DNA of 64,000 nucleotides from Theristus sp. LFF4_11 (taxonomy: Eukaryota > Nematoda > Chromadorea > Monhysterida > Xyalidae): the NCBI GenBank assembly GCA_030248135.1, contig JASANC010004681.1, forward strand, positions 62,001 through 126,000, in the 5' to 3' direction. The number at the start of each line of letters is the position of its first letter. Positions within the stretch are counted from its first letter, which is position 1. This document shows, piece by piece, positions 21,603 to 31,696 of the stretch. The notes beneath the pieces are model-generated. The model did no database searches. It saw nothing but the letters and a program-made list of their open reading frames with translations, and had not been told where the DNA came from. Both the position numbers and the translations under genes were made by a program.

Positions 21603-24600
21603 TCAGTTCGTATTGGACACCAAATCGGGCGGTGCCGGGTAACTCGACGAATCAGCGTTATCATCCACTTCTGCCGAATCGCCGGCGGCCAAGCTCCGAC
21701 CGCCCGTATTATTACTATTATTATGCTGGTCGATTGCTGATTGGTCGCCGTCGTCAGCCGACTGCGAATGCACGTTGTTCACCGTCGCCTGGTCATCATC
21801 GAGTTTCAGGTTGCTCAGCGAATCACGCGGCGGCAGCACGTCCGGCGGCATCGGTGCGCTCGCGGTCGCGTTCTCGGCCGAGCGCACTGCAGCGGGCCGC
21901 ACTTGTGGCGGAGACTGCGGTGGTTGCGTGCGAACGTTGTCCGCCGACGCGGCATCGTCCTGTTGCTCGAACTGTTGCTGTTGTTGTGGTGGTGCCATTT
22001 GGCCGCCAGCTGGCATGCCGCCGCTGACGCCATGGCCGTGCGTCTCCGTGTCCATTGACAGCAAATGCGGCCGACGAATCGGGTGGTCCGGTTTGCGCCA
22101 GAGGATAATTTCCTGCGTTTGGTTGTAGCGCGAGATGCTGCGGAGAGTTTCAGGATTATTTGCTGCTTTGTAGCGCCTGCAACTCTGCAGTTGTTGCTGC
22201 TGCTACACTGCTCACAGTCACACAAGCAAACGACACAGATCCAGACAGAACGTGTGCCAGTGTGTTTGTGGCTGTGTGTGCAACAGTACTTGTGCTTGCA
22301 ATTATCCTCAGAATGCACTTTGTTCGAGAACATCTCCTCAACCGTGCGAAATCATGCCGCAAAAAAACTGACTTCACTCTACGTCGCAGCCAACTACAAA
22401 GCAAGCCTAGCTTTTTGTGCCTTTTGGGTTGCCATCTTCTAAGATCGACAAAAAATTTAAAAAAAATCCTAAGCATGAAAAAGAGCTAACTAAAACAAAA
22501 AACAAAAGAAAAATGAATTGTGCCAGACCTGCTGCTTAAAGTAGCGCCGGTCTTCCTCGTCGACCAGCACTAAATTCAGATAGAATCTCACGGAGAACTT
22601 CTTGCAAATGTCACGCATCGTCGGCGTCAAATCGTAGCCGGCCAGGAATAGGCGGATCGGAATGGACTCACCTGGAAAAAAACGGAATTTGATTCATCCG
22701 CAACACTTTCGAATGACGTGGTTCGTTTTAATTTCTGAAACGAGATGTTGTTTTCTTTGAAGTCGTTTACTGGTCAACGTTGCACTTTTTCACACTTGGT
22801 TAGTTGTGGTGATGCGCGGTCCGAATTTGAAGACCGGACACAGGAGACCTGCAGCCAGTTTTATAAAAACCCAGGAATCCAACAGTGCTACTACACCTCT
22901 GAGCGCCTGAATGAGATCATAAAGCCACACATTTCAATGAATTCACATCATGTTACAACGCAAACATTAAAGAATCAGTGAACGTGGAAAAACGGATTTT
23001 TTTGTTTCTTGATTTCATTCAGAGATTCAGTGGTGTCGCACCATTGGACTACTAAGCTTTTATAAAACTGGCCTCTGCTCCAAGGGGCCGAATAAATAAG
23101 GCACACCTTCTATTCTCCATCAAGGTGGCATCAGTCGCAGACTGTCTTTCTCAAAAATGCCAAGTTTTAAAATTCCCAATCAATTGTGCAAGAAAGAATG
23201 AACGAACAGAATCCCACGAAGAAACAGTTAAAGGAAACAAAACACGTCAAATTTCACACACAATACGGTTTCAAACGATTCTGTTCTTTCATTCAAATTT
23301 CGCGCGCTACTTGCATCCTGAAACAAAGCGGCCACGTTTACTCGGCCACTGCGCACCCCCGCGAAGTCACCTCTGACCGGCGCTCCGTCCATGATCTCGT
23401 ACTTTGCGATGGTCTCATTCTCGTTGAACGTGTTCGCGCCGGCGCCGACCGTCTCGCGTTTGATGATCGCAATCTCCATGTGCTTGATCTTGATGCGCAC
23501 CAACAGGAAATAGATCTTGCCGACGATGACGTCGCGCAGATGGTATCTCAAGTGAAAAGAGAGATGAGGTAAAAAATTACAGTCAAACTCGGAATTATAG
23601 ACAATCAATCAGTTGATTGGTCGCATTCTGGTGCACGGACAGACTCCGCCTCCACAGCATACACATAAAGCATGAATCGCGTGATCACCAACCAACCAGC
23701 CGTTTGCCTGTAAATTACGAGTTTTGTGGACCATTAGATTTTCCATCGCTATTAATTGATAAAAAATCAGGATTTTTGCTTTTTTTGAACTCTGCGCGTC
23801 ACTAAATACTGTTTCATGAATGCCGCTTTAGAATCCACCTTACACCAAGGTACGGTAGAATTCAATCAAAAATACTCATCCAAAATTATATTGCAACTAC
23901 AGGATCCCTTCCCTTGATAAAATGTCGTGCGTGTAGTGTGAAATACAAGCAGTGAAACATCAGCAGCACTGACGTGATGCGGAAAACACTCAATAAAATA
24001 CCGGACACATTATATTGCGTCGGGCCACTTGGTCCACTTTGAATTTTTCAGCCAAAAACACACTTTTTGCGTCAGCCAAACACAACTTCAATGAAGTGAC
24101 TATCGGTTTTGCGCTAAAGTGAAAGCGCAATAATGCGGATGTCATTGGGAAATTTCACTGAAGAACCAAACCGACTCACTTTGACTTGTTATACTCGAAC
24201 TCGATATGGAGGCAGTCCTCGATGCCGACCTCCATTTTGATGCTGCTGTTCTGCTCCGGATACGCGGAGAGCGCATGGACGATCAGGTCCATCTCGCGGA
24301 CAACGTCCGTCAGACGACGCAAGATCGTCACTCGCAGGAAATACCTGGCAGAGAGCACGCCCAGTACGCAGGCAAGTAGCTTTCAGTTTGCTCCCGACAC
24401 TCACGGAGCGCGCACAGATAGGTGAACTTTCATGACGCGGGCATTCAAAATTGGCAAATTAATCCGAGTCCCCTAAATAGGGCGAGTCACGTGGGCGACT
24501 TTTTGAATTGCCACATAGAGATTGAAACTGGTTTCCTTTCTACGTCTACACACGCATTCAGCCGCAGAACCCCAAAAACTGATAATGGATGTTTGTGTCA

Positions 24601-27600
24601 TCAGGATGATATGAATGTTTTTTTTTGATTTTATTGTTGTTGGCTGCCAGAGAAGTTGTCAGTTGATATTTTCACAAAAAACAGGTGTGACTAGGGTTAG
24701 GGGAAAAAAAAAAAATCCGGATTTTTTTTTTTAAATTAAAAAAAAATTTTTTTTTAAAAAAAAAAATTTTTTTTTACAAGTTAGGTTCGTTCGAAGCGTC
24801 TCGTCGAGCTGAGTTCATCTAGACTATTTTCAGAACGATCCGGGAAACTATAAGAGCGAAAATCGTGTTTTATTGAAATTATGTCCATTTCATAGAGGGA
24901 AAGTTGCATTTTCAACAGTAAAACAGGGCAATTTTTCACGTGTACTTGAATATTGAACCGTTCTTAGTGGTTCCTCTTTAGAAAATTACCAAAATTTGAC
25001 TGTGTTCAAAAATTCCTGTTTGCTGTAGCTAAGTCGGCAACCCCTGTCGACCCGGTCGCCCCCCCCCCCAAGACACTTACTTTCAGGTTCAACCAGCTAT
25101 GCTATCTGCCACATGGCGAGAGCCCACTCTTCAAATCATCGTATCGAAAACACGTACCATGATTTCGCGATCACGTTGCGGGCAACTGACAGACGCAAGT
25201 TTAACACGTTAGTTTAGCTCAGCACGCAAGTTTTAACATGTGGCCATGTTATCGGGTATCTGAAAAACGGTCGTGTGATGTGGTATTAACCAACATCTCC
25301 GCTCAAATTGTTTAACAATATATCGCACAACTCCATTGTAGACCTATAACGTACGCCAATCAACAAGATATCATGTTCATCTCATGGCCTACCGACTGAA
25401 AAAACATGTTCTAAGTTGCAAGAAAACGATTTCTGAAACGATATTTCAATTCAGTTAAGTCATTTCAACGCTAAAAATTGACTCTAGAAGTCATCCAAAT
25501 CGAAAAACATGGAGTACGTCGGTCAAAATGACCAAATAATGACATGTACCTAAGCACACAAAGAAGTTGGGAAGAAAATTTGGTTTGAACTTTCAAAAAA
25601 TTATGCCATAAATCGAATTTTCAGAGCAAAGTAGAAGAAAAAATTTTCAAATTTTTTTTTTTAAGTTTGAAAAAAAAAATCCAAATTTTTTTTTTTAAAA
25701 AAAAAACGAAAAAAAAAATTAAAAAAAAATTTTTTTTTTCAAAGCCCCTAACCCTAGGTGTGACACAGAACGCCATAAATGAACGGCGTGGTCTTAGTTG
25801 TTTCAGAGCCGAGGGGGGGGGGCGATACAGAAAGCTGGAGCAAATTTTGCAGATAGGTAGATAGCTGGAAAATTTTGGGGGGGGGGCGCGGGGGGCATGT
25901 GACTGGGAGGGTCAAAATCTTGAAATTAGATAGATAGAAAGCTAAACCGCTAAAAAGCTATAAAAACAGCTAAATAATGCGTAAAATACGCTAAACATCA
26001 AGTATAAACGCGTATTTTACCTAAAATTAGCAAAATTTTTAAGAACTTCGAGCAAAAATAGTCAGTTTTGGTCAAAAATTGGCTCATTTTCTGTCTTCGA
26101 ACGCAAAAATTGTCAGATAGATAGCTGGCTAAGAATTTTTTCAGATAGATTTTAGAGCCGTAAAAACTTCTCTGATACAGATAGATTCGAAAAAAAAATT
26201 TGGGAGGGGGCGCCCCCCCCCAGGCCGCCCTAGAACAACTATGCGCGTGGTGAAGTTGAATCAGCCCATAAAATAACTGTCGCAACACCGATTTCGAAAG
26301 CAAATTTTAGTCTATAAAGGCCATAACGCGCAGGTTTCTCGTCACCCAGTGCCAAAACTCGATATAAGCCCTGCCTGCTCTGCCTCCAGCTCACCTCAGC
26401 TTCACATTTGTGCCCACATACGATTCGTACGGCTTCTCGACCTGCTGAAAGTCGAACTTGAACTGCGTCGATTGCAGCAGTTCGCCGGCTCGGCAGAGGT
26501 CTTTCGAGAGCGATATGAAGTCGTAGTGGTTACCGCGGTCGTAGTAGACTTCTGTGAACGATAAAAGCGAAACAAAACTGAATGAAGCAATTTTTGCACA
26601 CAACAAACACCCGCTTCAGGTTGAACTCAGTCAGCAGGATGAACGTCAAACACAGATTGTAGTGTTGTTGTTGTGTTTGGGCCACTGACATCCACCGAGA
26701 GATTATGACAATTGGCTGATGTGATCAAACACCAGCTGCACATGGCAAGCAGGCGAGCTGCTACGAACAGCAAGTAAGCTCCAGAGTTTAGTGCCGCGGA
26801 CATGCGGGATACGCTTACCAGGGAAACCGCAAGAAACAGCGCTTGCATGTTGTAATGCGCAGGACGGATGCCCGGTAGGCACCTGATGTCCTGACGGGAT
26901 TGCAAATGAACTCGTGGAAATATGTGCTGATCGCTTCCGACTAGCAGAGGTGTGCTGCGCAGTCAATGAATGCTGCTTCGGGACAAATCATTCGCGCAAT
27001 ACCGCATTCAACCGTGGTCATGCATTAAAAACATGCGACACTGTTCACTGTTTCAGAATCGCGCGAGCACTTTAGACTTGGGAAAACTGATACTTGAGTT
27101 GGCAAAAGGCAAAAAAAAACAAAAAAATGACCAAAAAAGTGAAAAACAACGAACCAATCTGACCGATGAACTCAATCTTGATTCCCTGATGTTCGAGTTT
27201 CATGCCCGGCTTCTTGAGGTGTACTTTAGCCGTGCCTGCAAAATGAGTGTTTCAGAATGGTATTTGTCGCTGAAAACGCACGCACTTTTTTCCATCTCGT
27301 TTATACACCTTGTCTCTTTGGAAAATGAGACTTCAGAAAAAAGCCAGCCTGGCTAATACCATAACAGACAAAAACATACTACCACTCGAATGAAAAGCAA
27401 CATAACAGACACACAATAAAAACGAAAAAAACACAACAATTCACCGACGCCAATGCCAAGCCAATCACGATTTTTCAATTTTCGCATCGAGGTTTTTAGG
27501 TAAACACTGGAGAAAAATACTGGTGAAATGTGCAAACAACCACTGACCCGAAATGCTCTCTCCATCGTAGAACAGATAATGTGTCTCCGTGGCGCCCTCC

Positions 27601-27686
27601 TCGCCGCGGATCTTCGCCACTTTTCGCGTTTCAGCATCGTCCAACTGAATCGTGATGTCGGCTGACTGGCCGAATCCAAGAAAACT
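21603..27686 (-). CDS. VPS26: Retromer subunit VPS26
   Basis: Eight exons join in phase on the minus strand: 27548-27686, 27155-27235, 26395-26551, 24180-24344, 23371-23546, 22529-22671 and 21603-22112 as listed, the first coding Met lying in an unlocated exon upstream of 27686 (so seven exons are seen here). The protein reads SFLGFGQSADI..., FYDGES, EFIGQIEVYYDRGNHYDFISLS, LRYFLRVTI, KMEVGIEDCLHIEFEYNKSK, IMDGAPVRGESIPIRLFLAG, DLTPTMRDICKKFSVRFYLN and DEEDRRYFKQQEIILWR. These are the signature blocks of the arrestin-fold VPS26 family. VPS26 binds VPS35 and cargo adaptors on endosomes for retrieval of membrane proteins. The length is about 457 residues, against roughly 330 usual. The excess is a C-terminal tail of about 150 residues rich in Gln, Asn, Ser and Asp after LWRKPDHPIRRPHLL. 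Introns carry several transposons. Confidence 0.96.
22856..23078. mobile_element. Short element with GCCAGTTTTATAAAA termini
   Basis: GCCAGTTTTATAAAA at the left and TTTTATAAAACTGGC at the right are inverted repeats about 220 bp apart, inside a VPS26 intron. The same terminus borders the element at 29107-29644, so this is probably a second, unrelated-core member of that family. Confidence 0.5.
23085..23350. repeat. Dispersed repeat R, copy 2 (first part)
   Basis: Matches 5045-5300, from AATAAGGCA...ATCAGTCGCAGACT through TTCGCGCGCTACTTGCA to CCACGTTTACTCGG. It lies in the VPS26 intron and ends just at the exon at 23371. Confidence 0.6.
23607..23703. mobile_element. Small palindromic MITE, copy 3
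   Basis: ATCAGTTGATTGGTCG at the left and TGATCACCAACCAACCAGC at the right are imperfect inverted repeats around the shared GACTCCGCCTCCACAGCAT centre. Located in a VPS26 intron. Confidence 0.55.
23811..23990. repeat. Dispersed repeat R, copy 2 (second part)
   Basis: CACCTTACACCAAGGTACGG and GTGAAACATCAGCAGCA match the outer parts of copy 1 at 4913-5340, indicating a rearranged or interrupted copy. Confidence 0.5.
24412..24570 (+). repeat. Dispersed repeat T, copy 2
   Basis: Matches copy 1 from the GATAGGTGAAC phrase through ATGACGCGGGCATTCAAAATT, CCCTAAATAGGGC and GCCACATAGAGATTGAAAC. It sits in a VPS26 intron next to exon 24180-24344. Confidence 0.6.
24692..25756. mobile_element. hAT-type MITE, TAGGGTTAGGGG family, copy 1
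   Basis: The termini TAGGGTTAGGGG and CCCCTAACCCTA are inverted. The flanking 8 bp, GGTGTGAC, is exactly duplicated at 24684-24691 and 25757-25764. The 1065-bp core has no transposase. It is highly similar to 39360-40383 and, inverted, to 51624-52653, with partial copies at 59873-60355 and 61680-62540. The 8-bp duplication and TAGGG termini point to mobilisation by a hAT transposase. Confidence 0.85.
25793..26243. mobile_element. Element with TAGTTGTT(T/C)(C/T)AG termini and G/C runs, copy 1
   Basis: Starts CTTAGTTGTTTCAGAGCC with a G-run and ends with a C-run plus TAGAACAACTATG. The flanks GGCGTGGT (25785-25792) and CGCGTGGT (26244-26251) are a one-mismatch 8-bp duplication. The core contains GATAGATAGCTGG-type repeats. 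The same core appears in the larger nested copy at 30617-35690 and at 40384-41524. Confidence 0.65.
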
Positions 27687-27805
27687 CTGTCAAAAAACAA
27701 CGAAAATGCGTTTTGTCCTAGTGAAATTTTGTTTTTTGTTCTAATATTCTTTTTTCTCTCTCTTTTTTTGTTACTCATTCGTTTATTTTTATTGATTTTA
27801 CTCTG

Positions 27806-27994
27806 ATGCCACTGCCTGACTTTGTAGGAAAACCGAGCGACGAGATAATTCGTTCATTGATTCAAGACGAAACAAACAAAATTTGGACAGAGGTGTGCAC
27901 GCCGGACAATTCTTGCTGGTACCGGCTCGGGTGGTTGCGCGACGTCGACCCCACCCCACCACATTTTTCTCGCAAATTTAGTGTCACATTCTAA
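27806..27994 (+). CDS. Unrecognised 62-codon ORF divergent from VPS26
   Basis: Starts MPLPDFVGKPSDEIIRSLI and contains WTEVCTPDNSCWYRLGW before the stop. The composition is protein-like and it lies about 120 bp from the first located VPS26 exon on the opposite strand. A donor-like GTGTGC inside could mean only the first part is an exon. No family match, and it may be chance. Confidence 0.25.
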   Translation: MPLPDFVGKPSDEIIRSLIQDETNKIWTEVCTPDNSCWYRLGWLRDVDPTPPHFSRKFSVTF

Positions 27995-29106
27995 ATGTGC
28001 AGCGCGATTTCAAATACAAATACATTTATAGTTTGAAGTTTATTCTGTGTTTCGTTCGGAAAGTGTGGCTTTGACTCTGAATTTCAAAAAGAAGCCGGTA
28101 AATTGTAACGTCTTCGCGTAGCGAAGAAAATTTTTAAAAATTAGGCCCTGAGAACGCATTTTACCTTGCGATTTTTGGATGTCATCCAAAGTAGTTTGCT
28201 GTCTATGACATATATTCACGTGTTAAAAACGCAGATGTTTAGAAACATGGGAGCTAGATGGACCAAGTGATCGCCGATACGGTCAAAACAACAAAAATAT
28301 TCTTAGATTTAATCAAACCGTTATCAACAAAACACTGAACAATCTAAAAAACGAACGATGAATTCGTGATCGCCATTGTCAACCAAACCATAAGGTGTCC
28401 ACACGTCCTGCGCCGGAGGCGCAGAAAATTTTTGAATCTGGGCGCAAAATTTCTTGAAAACAATCCTTTGAAATCATCGAAAATTGAGAGAATCAAAAAA
28501 GCTGACCGAAACGACCAATTTCTTTGCGTCATACCAAATTATTTTGCGTCATTGACGCACGATTTCGCGTTAAAAAACCTGGATGTCTGTGCAACTCACA
28601 TTTGCGGAATAAAATGTGCTTACCATCTACATGCGCAGCGCGATTTCAAATACAAATACATTGCAACCTACTAAAGTACCACGACAGTCAGTCAATTGAA
28701 ATCTTCGAATTTAATTTTGGAGCAATTTTTATTTCATTTGTGAAAATTTTATCTCTTCTACCTGAGGCGCTGCGCGACATCTGTGAATTAAAATGATTGC
28801 TCACAGCGATTTCAGCAGCTCACAACAAAAGCACAACGAGCAGACCGTAATTTTGACTGATAGATGCGCGACATGAGCAATCGATTTCGAAGTAATTTTT
28901 CAAATTAATGTGTGAAACTTTTGTCTCTTTCATCTCCGACCGAGGCGCTGCGCGACGTAGCCCCCAGGCCATGCGCGACGCGCGACGTTTGCCGGTACCG
29001 GTACCCCCTAAGTACCCCCCGTGCACATCTCTGAATTTGGAATCCTGGATTTGTTGTTGGGGGCAGCACGTCTCGTGTTTTATTCTCTCTCTGGAGTGGA
29101 CTGTGG
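27995..29106. other. Repeat-like non-coding region
   Basis: Contains two copies of the phrase GCAGCGCGATTTCAAATACA (about 28000 and 28635) and repeated GAGGCGCTGCGCGAC phrases (28765, 28940). This points to degraded interspersed elements. No gene is recognised. Confidence 0.4.
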
Positions 29107-29644
29107 CCAGTTTTATAAAAGTGAGGAGTTGAGGAGTTTTACTCACCTTTTCTCCCCACTCAGATCAGAAGAAAACGAGTTTTATAAAAGCGAGGAGTTG
29201 AGGAGTTTTACTCACCTTTTCTCCCCACTCAGATCAGAAGAAAACGAGTTTTATAAAAGCGAGGAGTTGAGGAGTGAGGAGTGTTTTGTTCAATTTTTGT
29301 TCGGTTTTATAAAAGACTCCTCAATTCCGAAACTACTCAAAAAATCTTACAAGTCAAATTCGACTGGTAAAAATCTGAATAGCATGTTTTTTGGGGGCTT
29401 GATTTGATTTTGTCGCCGGTTTTAATAAAAAAACACGATAATTTTTGGTTTTCTTCCATTCAGACTTGGTTTACATACAAGCAGAAACAGAAACAGCGAC
29501 AGTGAGACGGAAAATTCACCGCTGAAAAAAAAACAAGAATCGCGCTCTGACTAGTTTCGGATTGAGGAGTATTTTGAAGAGTGAATTTTTAACGCATGTT
29601 CCACTTAATTCACTCCTCAACTCCTCCCTTTAATAAAACTGGCC
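29107..29644. mobile_element. Element with GGCCAGTTTTATAAA termini and internal 70-bp direct repeats
   Basis: The left TGGCCAGTTTTATAAAAG and right TTTAATAAAACTGGCCA termini are inverted repeats extended by GAGGAGTTGAGGAG. Inside the left end a unit of about 71 bp (ACGAGTTTTATAAAAGCGAG to CACTCAGATCAGAAGAAA) is repeated in tandem, with two full units and a third begun, at 29112-29280. CTG flanks both tips (possible 3-bp duplication), which would suit a PIF/Harbinger-like origin. No coding sequence. Confidence 0.65.
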
Positions 29645-29893
29645 ACTGGATGCTCAATCAGACAAAAATCACTCACCATTCTGAATGTCGTCTTCGTGTC
29701 GTTTACTCGTTTCGTTGTCGCTTGTTCAATTTTATTCAATATTTATGGCAGATGGGCAGAGGAGACCAAGACCAATTAAAGATCAGGATCAGAGCCGAAT
29801 TCGATTTGAATAGAGAAACAAATTATTGCTGCCGTGCAATTTATTATTTTTAGTTTTAACGGACGACACGACGAGAACACTTACGAAGTAGGG
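29645..29893. other. Short unassigned stretch
   Basis: No element or exon was recognised between the two mobile elements. Confidence 0.4.
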
Positions 29894-29901
29894 TTCGGTA
29901 C

Positions 29902-30607
29902 TAGGGTTGTTAAACAAAAATCAACATTTAAAAAAAAAGTGATTAAAAAAAACAAAAATGCCGATTTAAAAAAAAAAATTCGAAATTTTTTTCTCTAATA
30001 TGCTCTGAAAACCTCAATTTTGGCACAAATTTTCGAAAGTTCAACAAAAATTTTCCTTGATATTACCTCGTAAAACCTTTAGCAGTCGATTTTCGACCGT
30101 TTTACCGACTGATTTCAGGCTTATACAACATCTGCGATGAAGTTTTTGAGCGTCCCAAAGGTTGGCTTACCATTTCCGATGCAGATAAGCTGACGATTCG
30201 CCTCGCAATCTAAATTTGAGCGTCCAAGCTGCTCCGTTTGCAATCGTTACGTTGTCTGGTTGCCGTTTCGTGTCCTGCCGTCGCGACACATCATCAGATT
30301 TGATCGAATTTCAAGCCGGTATGTGTATTTTCACTTGGGCTGGGTACAATAAGTGACGTTTTGGGGGTCAAAACACTAGAAGAGGCATGGTAACGGTTTG
30401 GAAAAGGGGTAATTGAGGTCACCAAAACAAAATCTCCAAAGTTCCGCCATACGGGAGTCATTCCGGAATCCGGAGGCGCTTGCATATCATATGTGGTTCT
30501 TCGAACTCCCTGATTGATTTAGCACAACTTTGATTTTTGAACTTTTTTTTAAATTTTTCTTAAAAAAAAAACAAAAATGACGATTTTTGTTTTTTTTAAC
30601 AACCGTA
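29902..30607. mobile_element. hAT-type MITE, TAGGGTTGTTAAA family, copy 1
   Basis: The termini TAGGGTTGTTAAAC and TTTAACAACCGTA are inverted. The exact 8-bp duplication TTCGGTAC lies at 29894-29901 and 30608-30615. The core of about 700 bp is shared with 34179-34887, 40792-41486 and 60461-61201. No transposase. Confidence 0.85.
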
Positions 30608-30858
30608 TTCGGTACCCATAGTTGTTCTAGGGGGGGGGCCGGCCGGGCCCCCCCCCCAAAAAATTTCGAATCTATCTCTGTCAGACAGGTTTTTTCGACT
30701 CAGCTATTATCTATCTAAAAAAAATTCTCAGCCAGCTATCTATCTGAAAATTTTTGTCTTCGAAGACATCAAATGAGTCAATTTTTTGACCAAAATTGAC
30801 CATTTTTGCTTGTAATTCTTGAAAATTTCGCTAATTTTAGGTAAAATACGTGTTTATA

Positions 30859-31009
30859 GAAAGATGCACCCAGAGACGAGAGCTACGAAAACCGTTTTAA
30901 TGGTCAAAACCAGTCCATAGAGAATAAGACTTACAATATATAGAACACATCAGATAATTAACAATAATGATCACACACAGTAATTAGGTTGTAAACTTGC
31001 TTTCTTGCT
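30859..31009 (-). repeat. 3' LTR of the retrotransposon
   Basis: 151 bp, containing GATCATTATTGT and TCTATGGACTGGTTTTGACC on the minus strand. It matches the 5' LTR base for base apart from two extra bases near 30958. Confidence 0.9.
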
Positions 31010-31080
31010 TCTCCCTGCAAAACTTTGGTATAAAATCACTCTCATCAACTCTGGTAGCACATGCCATCTCACGTCACAGC

Positions 31081-31455
31081 TCACTGCTGCTGCATTGCCT
31101 CATGTCCGTTCTCGCGGCTTGACTGAACAGAGCCGCCATAGCGCTCATCCGTCGACTGCCCCGAAACGGTCGCTTCAGCCGTTGTCTTATTCCCATGACC
31201 AGCCGCTTGCTCCTTGGCATCTCGTTTCTGTTGCATGAAAGATTCACGCGCGTTCTTTCCCGGACGATTCCTGTTCCAGTGAAAACGCTTGAAGTTCGCC
31301 TGTCGTTCACGGCCGTGCTGCTCACGCTGATGGTCTCGATTTTCTAGCTTTTCCTGTTGCTTGACATTGACCGCCATCAGCAGTTCGGCGGTTTTGCTGA
31401 GGGATGCCACAGCAGTGGTGAGCTGGCCTCGCTGACGATGAAACAGACCGAACAC
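31081..31455 (-). CDS. Retrotransposon second ORF, 124 residues, unassigned
   Basis: Lies between gag and the purine tract. Starts MFGLFHRQRGQL, contains a heptad-like hydrophobic segment (about residues 12-30) and then a very basic, Gln/Glu/Arg-rich tail. It shows no RT, integrase or envelope hallmark I can recognise. It may be an accessory RNA-binding ORF or the remnant of a deleted pol/env. Confidence 0.35.
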   Translation of the reverse strand: MFGLFHRQRGQLTTAVASLSKTAELLMAVNVKQQEKLENRDHQREQHGRERQANFKRFHWNRNRPGKNARESFMQQKRDAKEQAAGHGNKTTAEATVSGQSTDERYGGSVQSSRENGHEAMQQQ

Positions 31456-31696
31456 TGATCACAGATCATCACAGCTTATATATCCAATATAATGACATGT
31501 AATTACACAGTTATCGTTATTCCCAACTTCTCCCCAACAATTGAAAATGATTTATCACATATTTGATTGGAATTGTTGATTGATTGTTTTGTTGATTGAT
31601 TGGAAGAATTGTTGATTTGATTTGTTTTTTAGAAAATTTCCGTGTGTTTTCTCTTCGTTTCGTTTCAACCGGTTCGTTTCATCACGCGCATCATTA

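Noticed and set aside
24692..25756. CCCTAACCCTA and TAGGGTTAGGG as interstitial telomere repeats
   Set aside because: Only about two units occur, always exactly at MITE ends inside 8-bp target duplications, so they are transposon termini.
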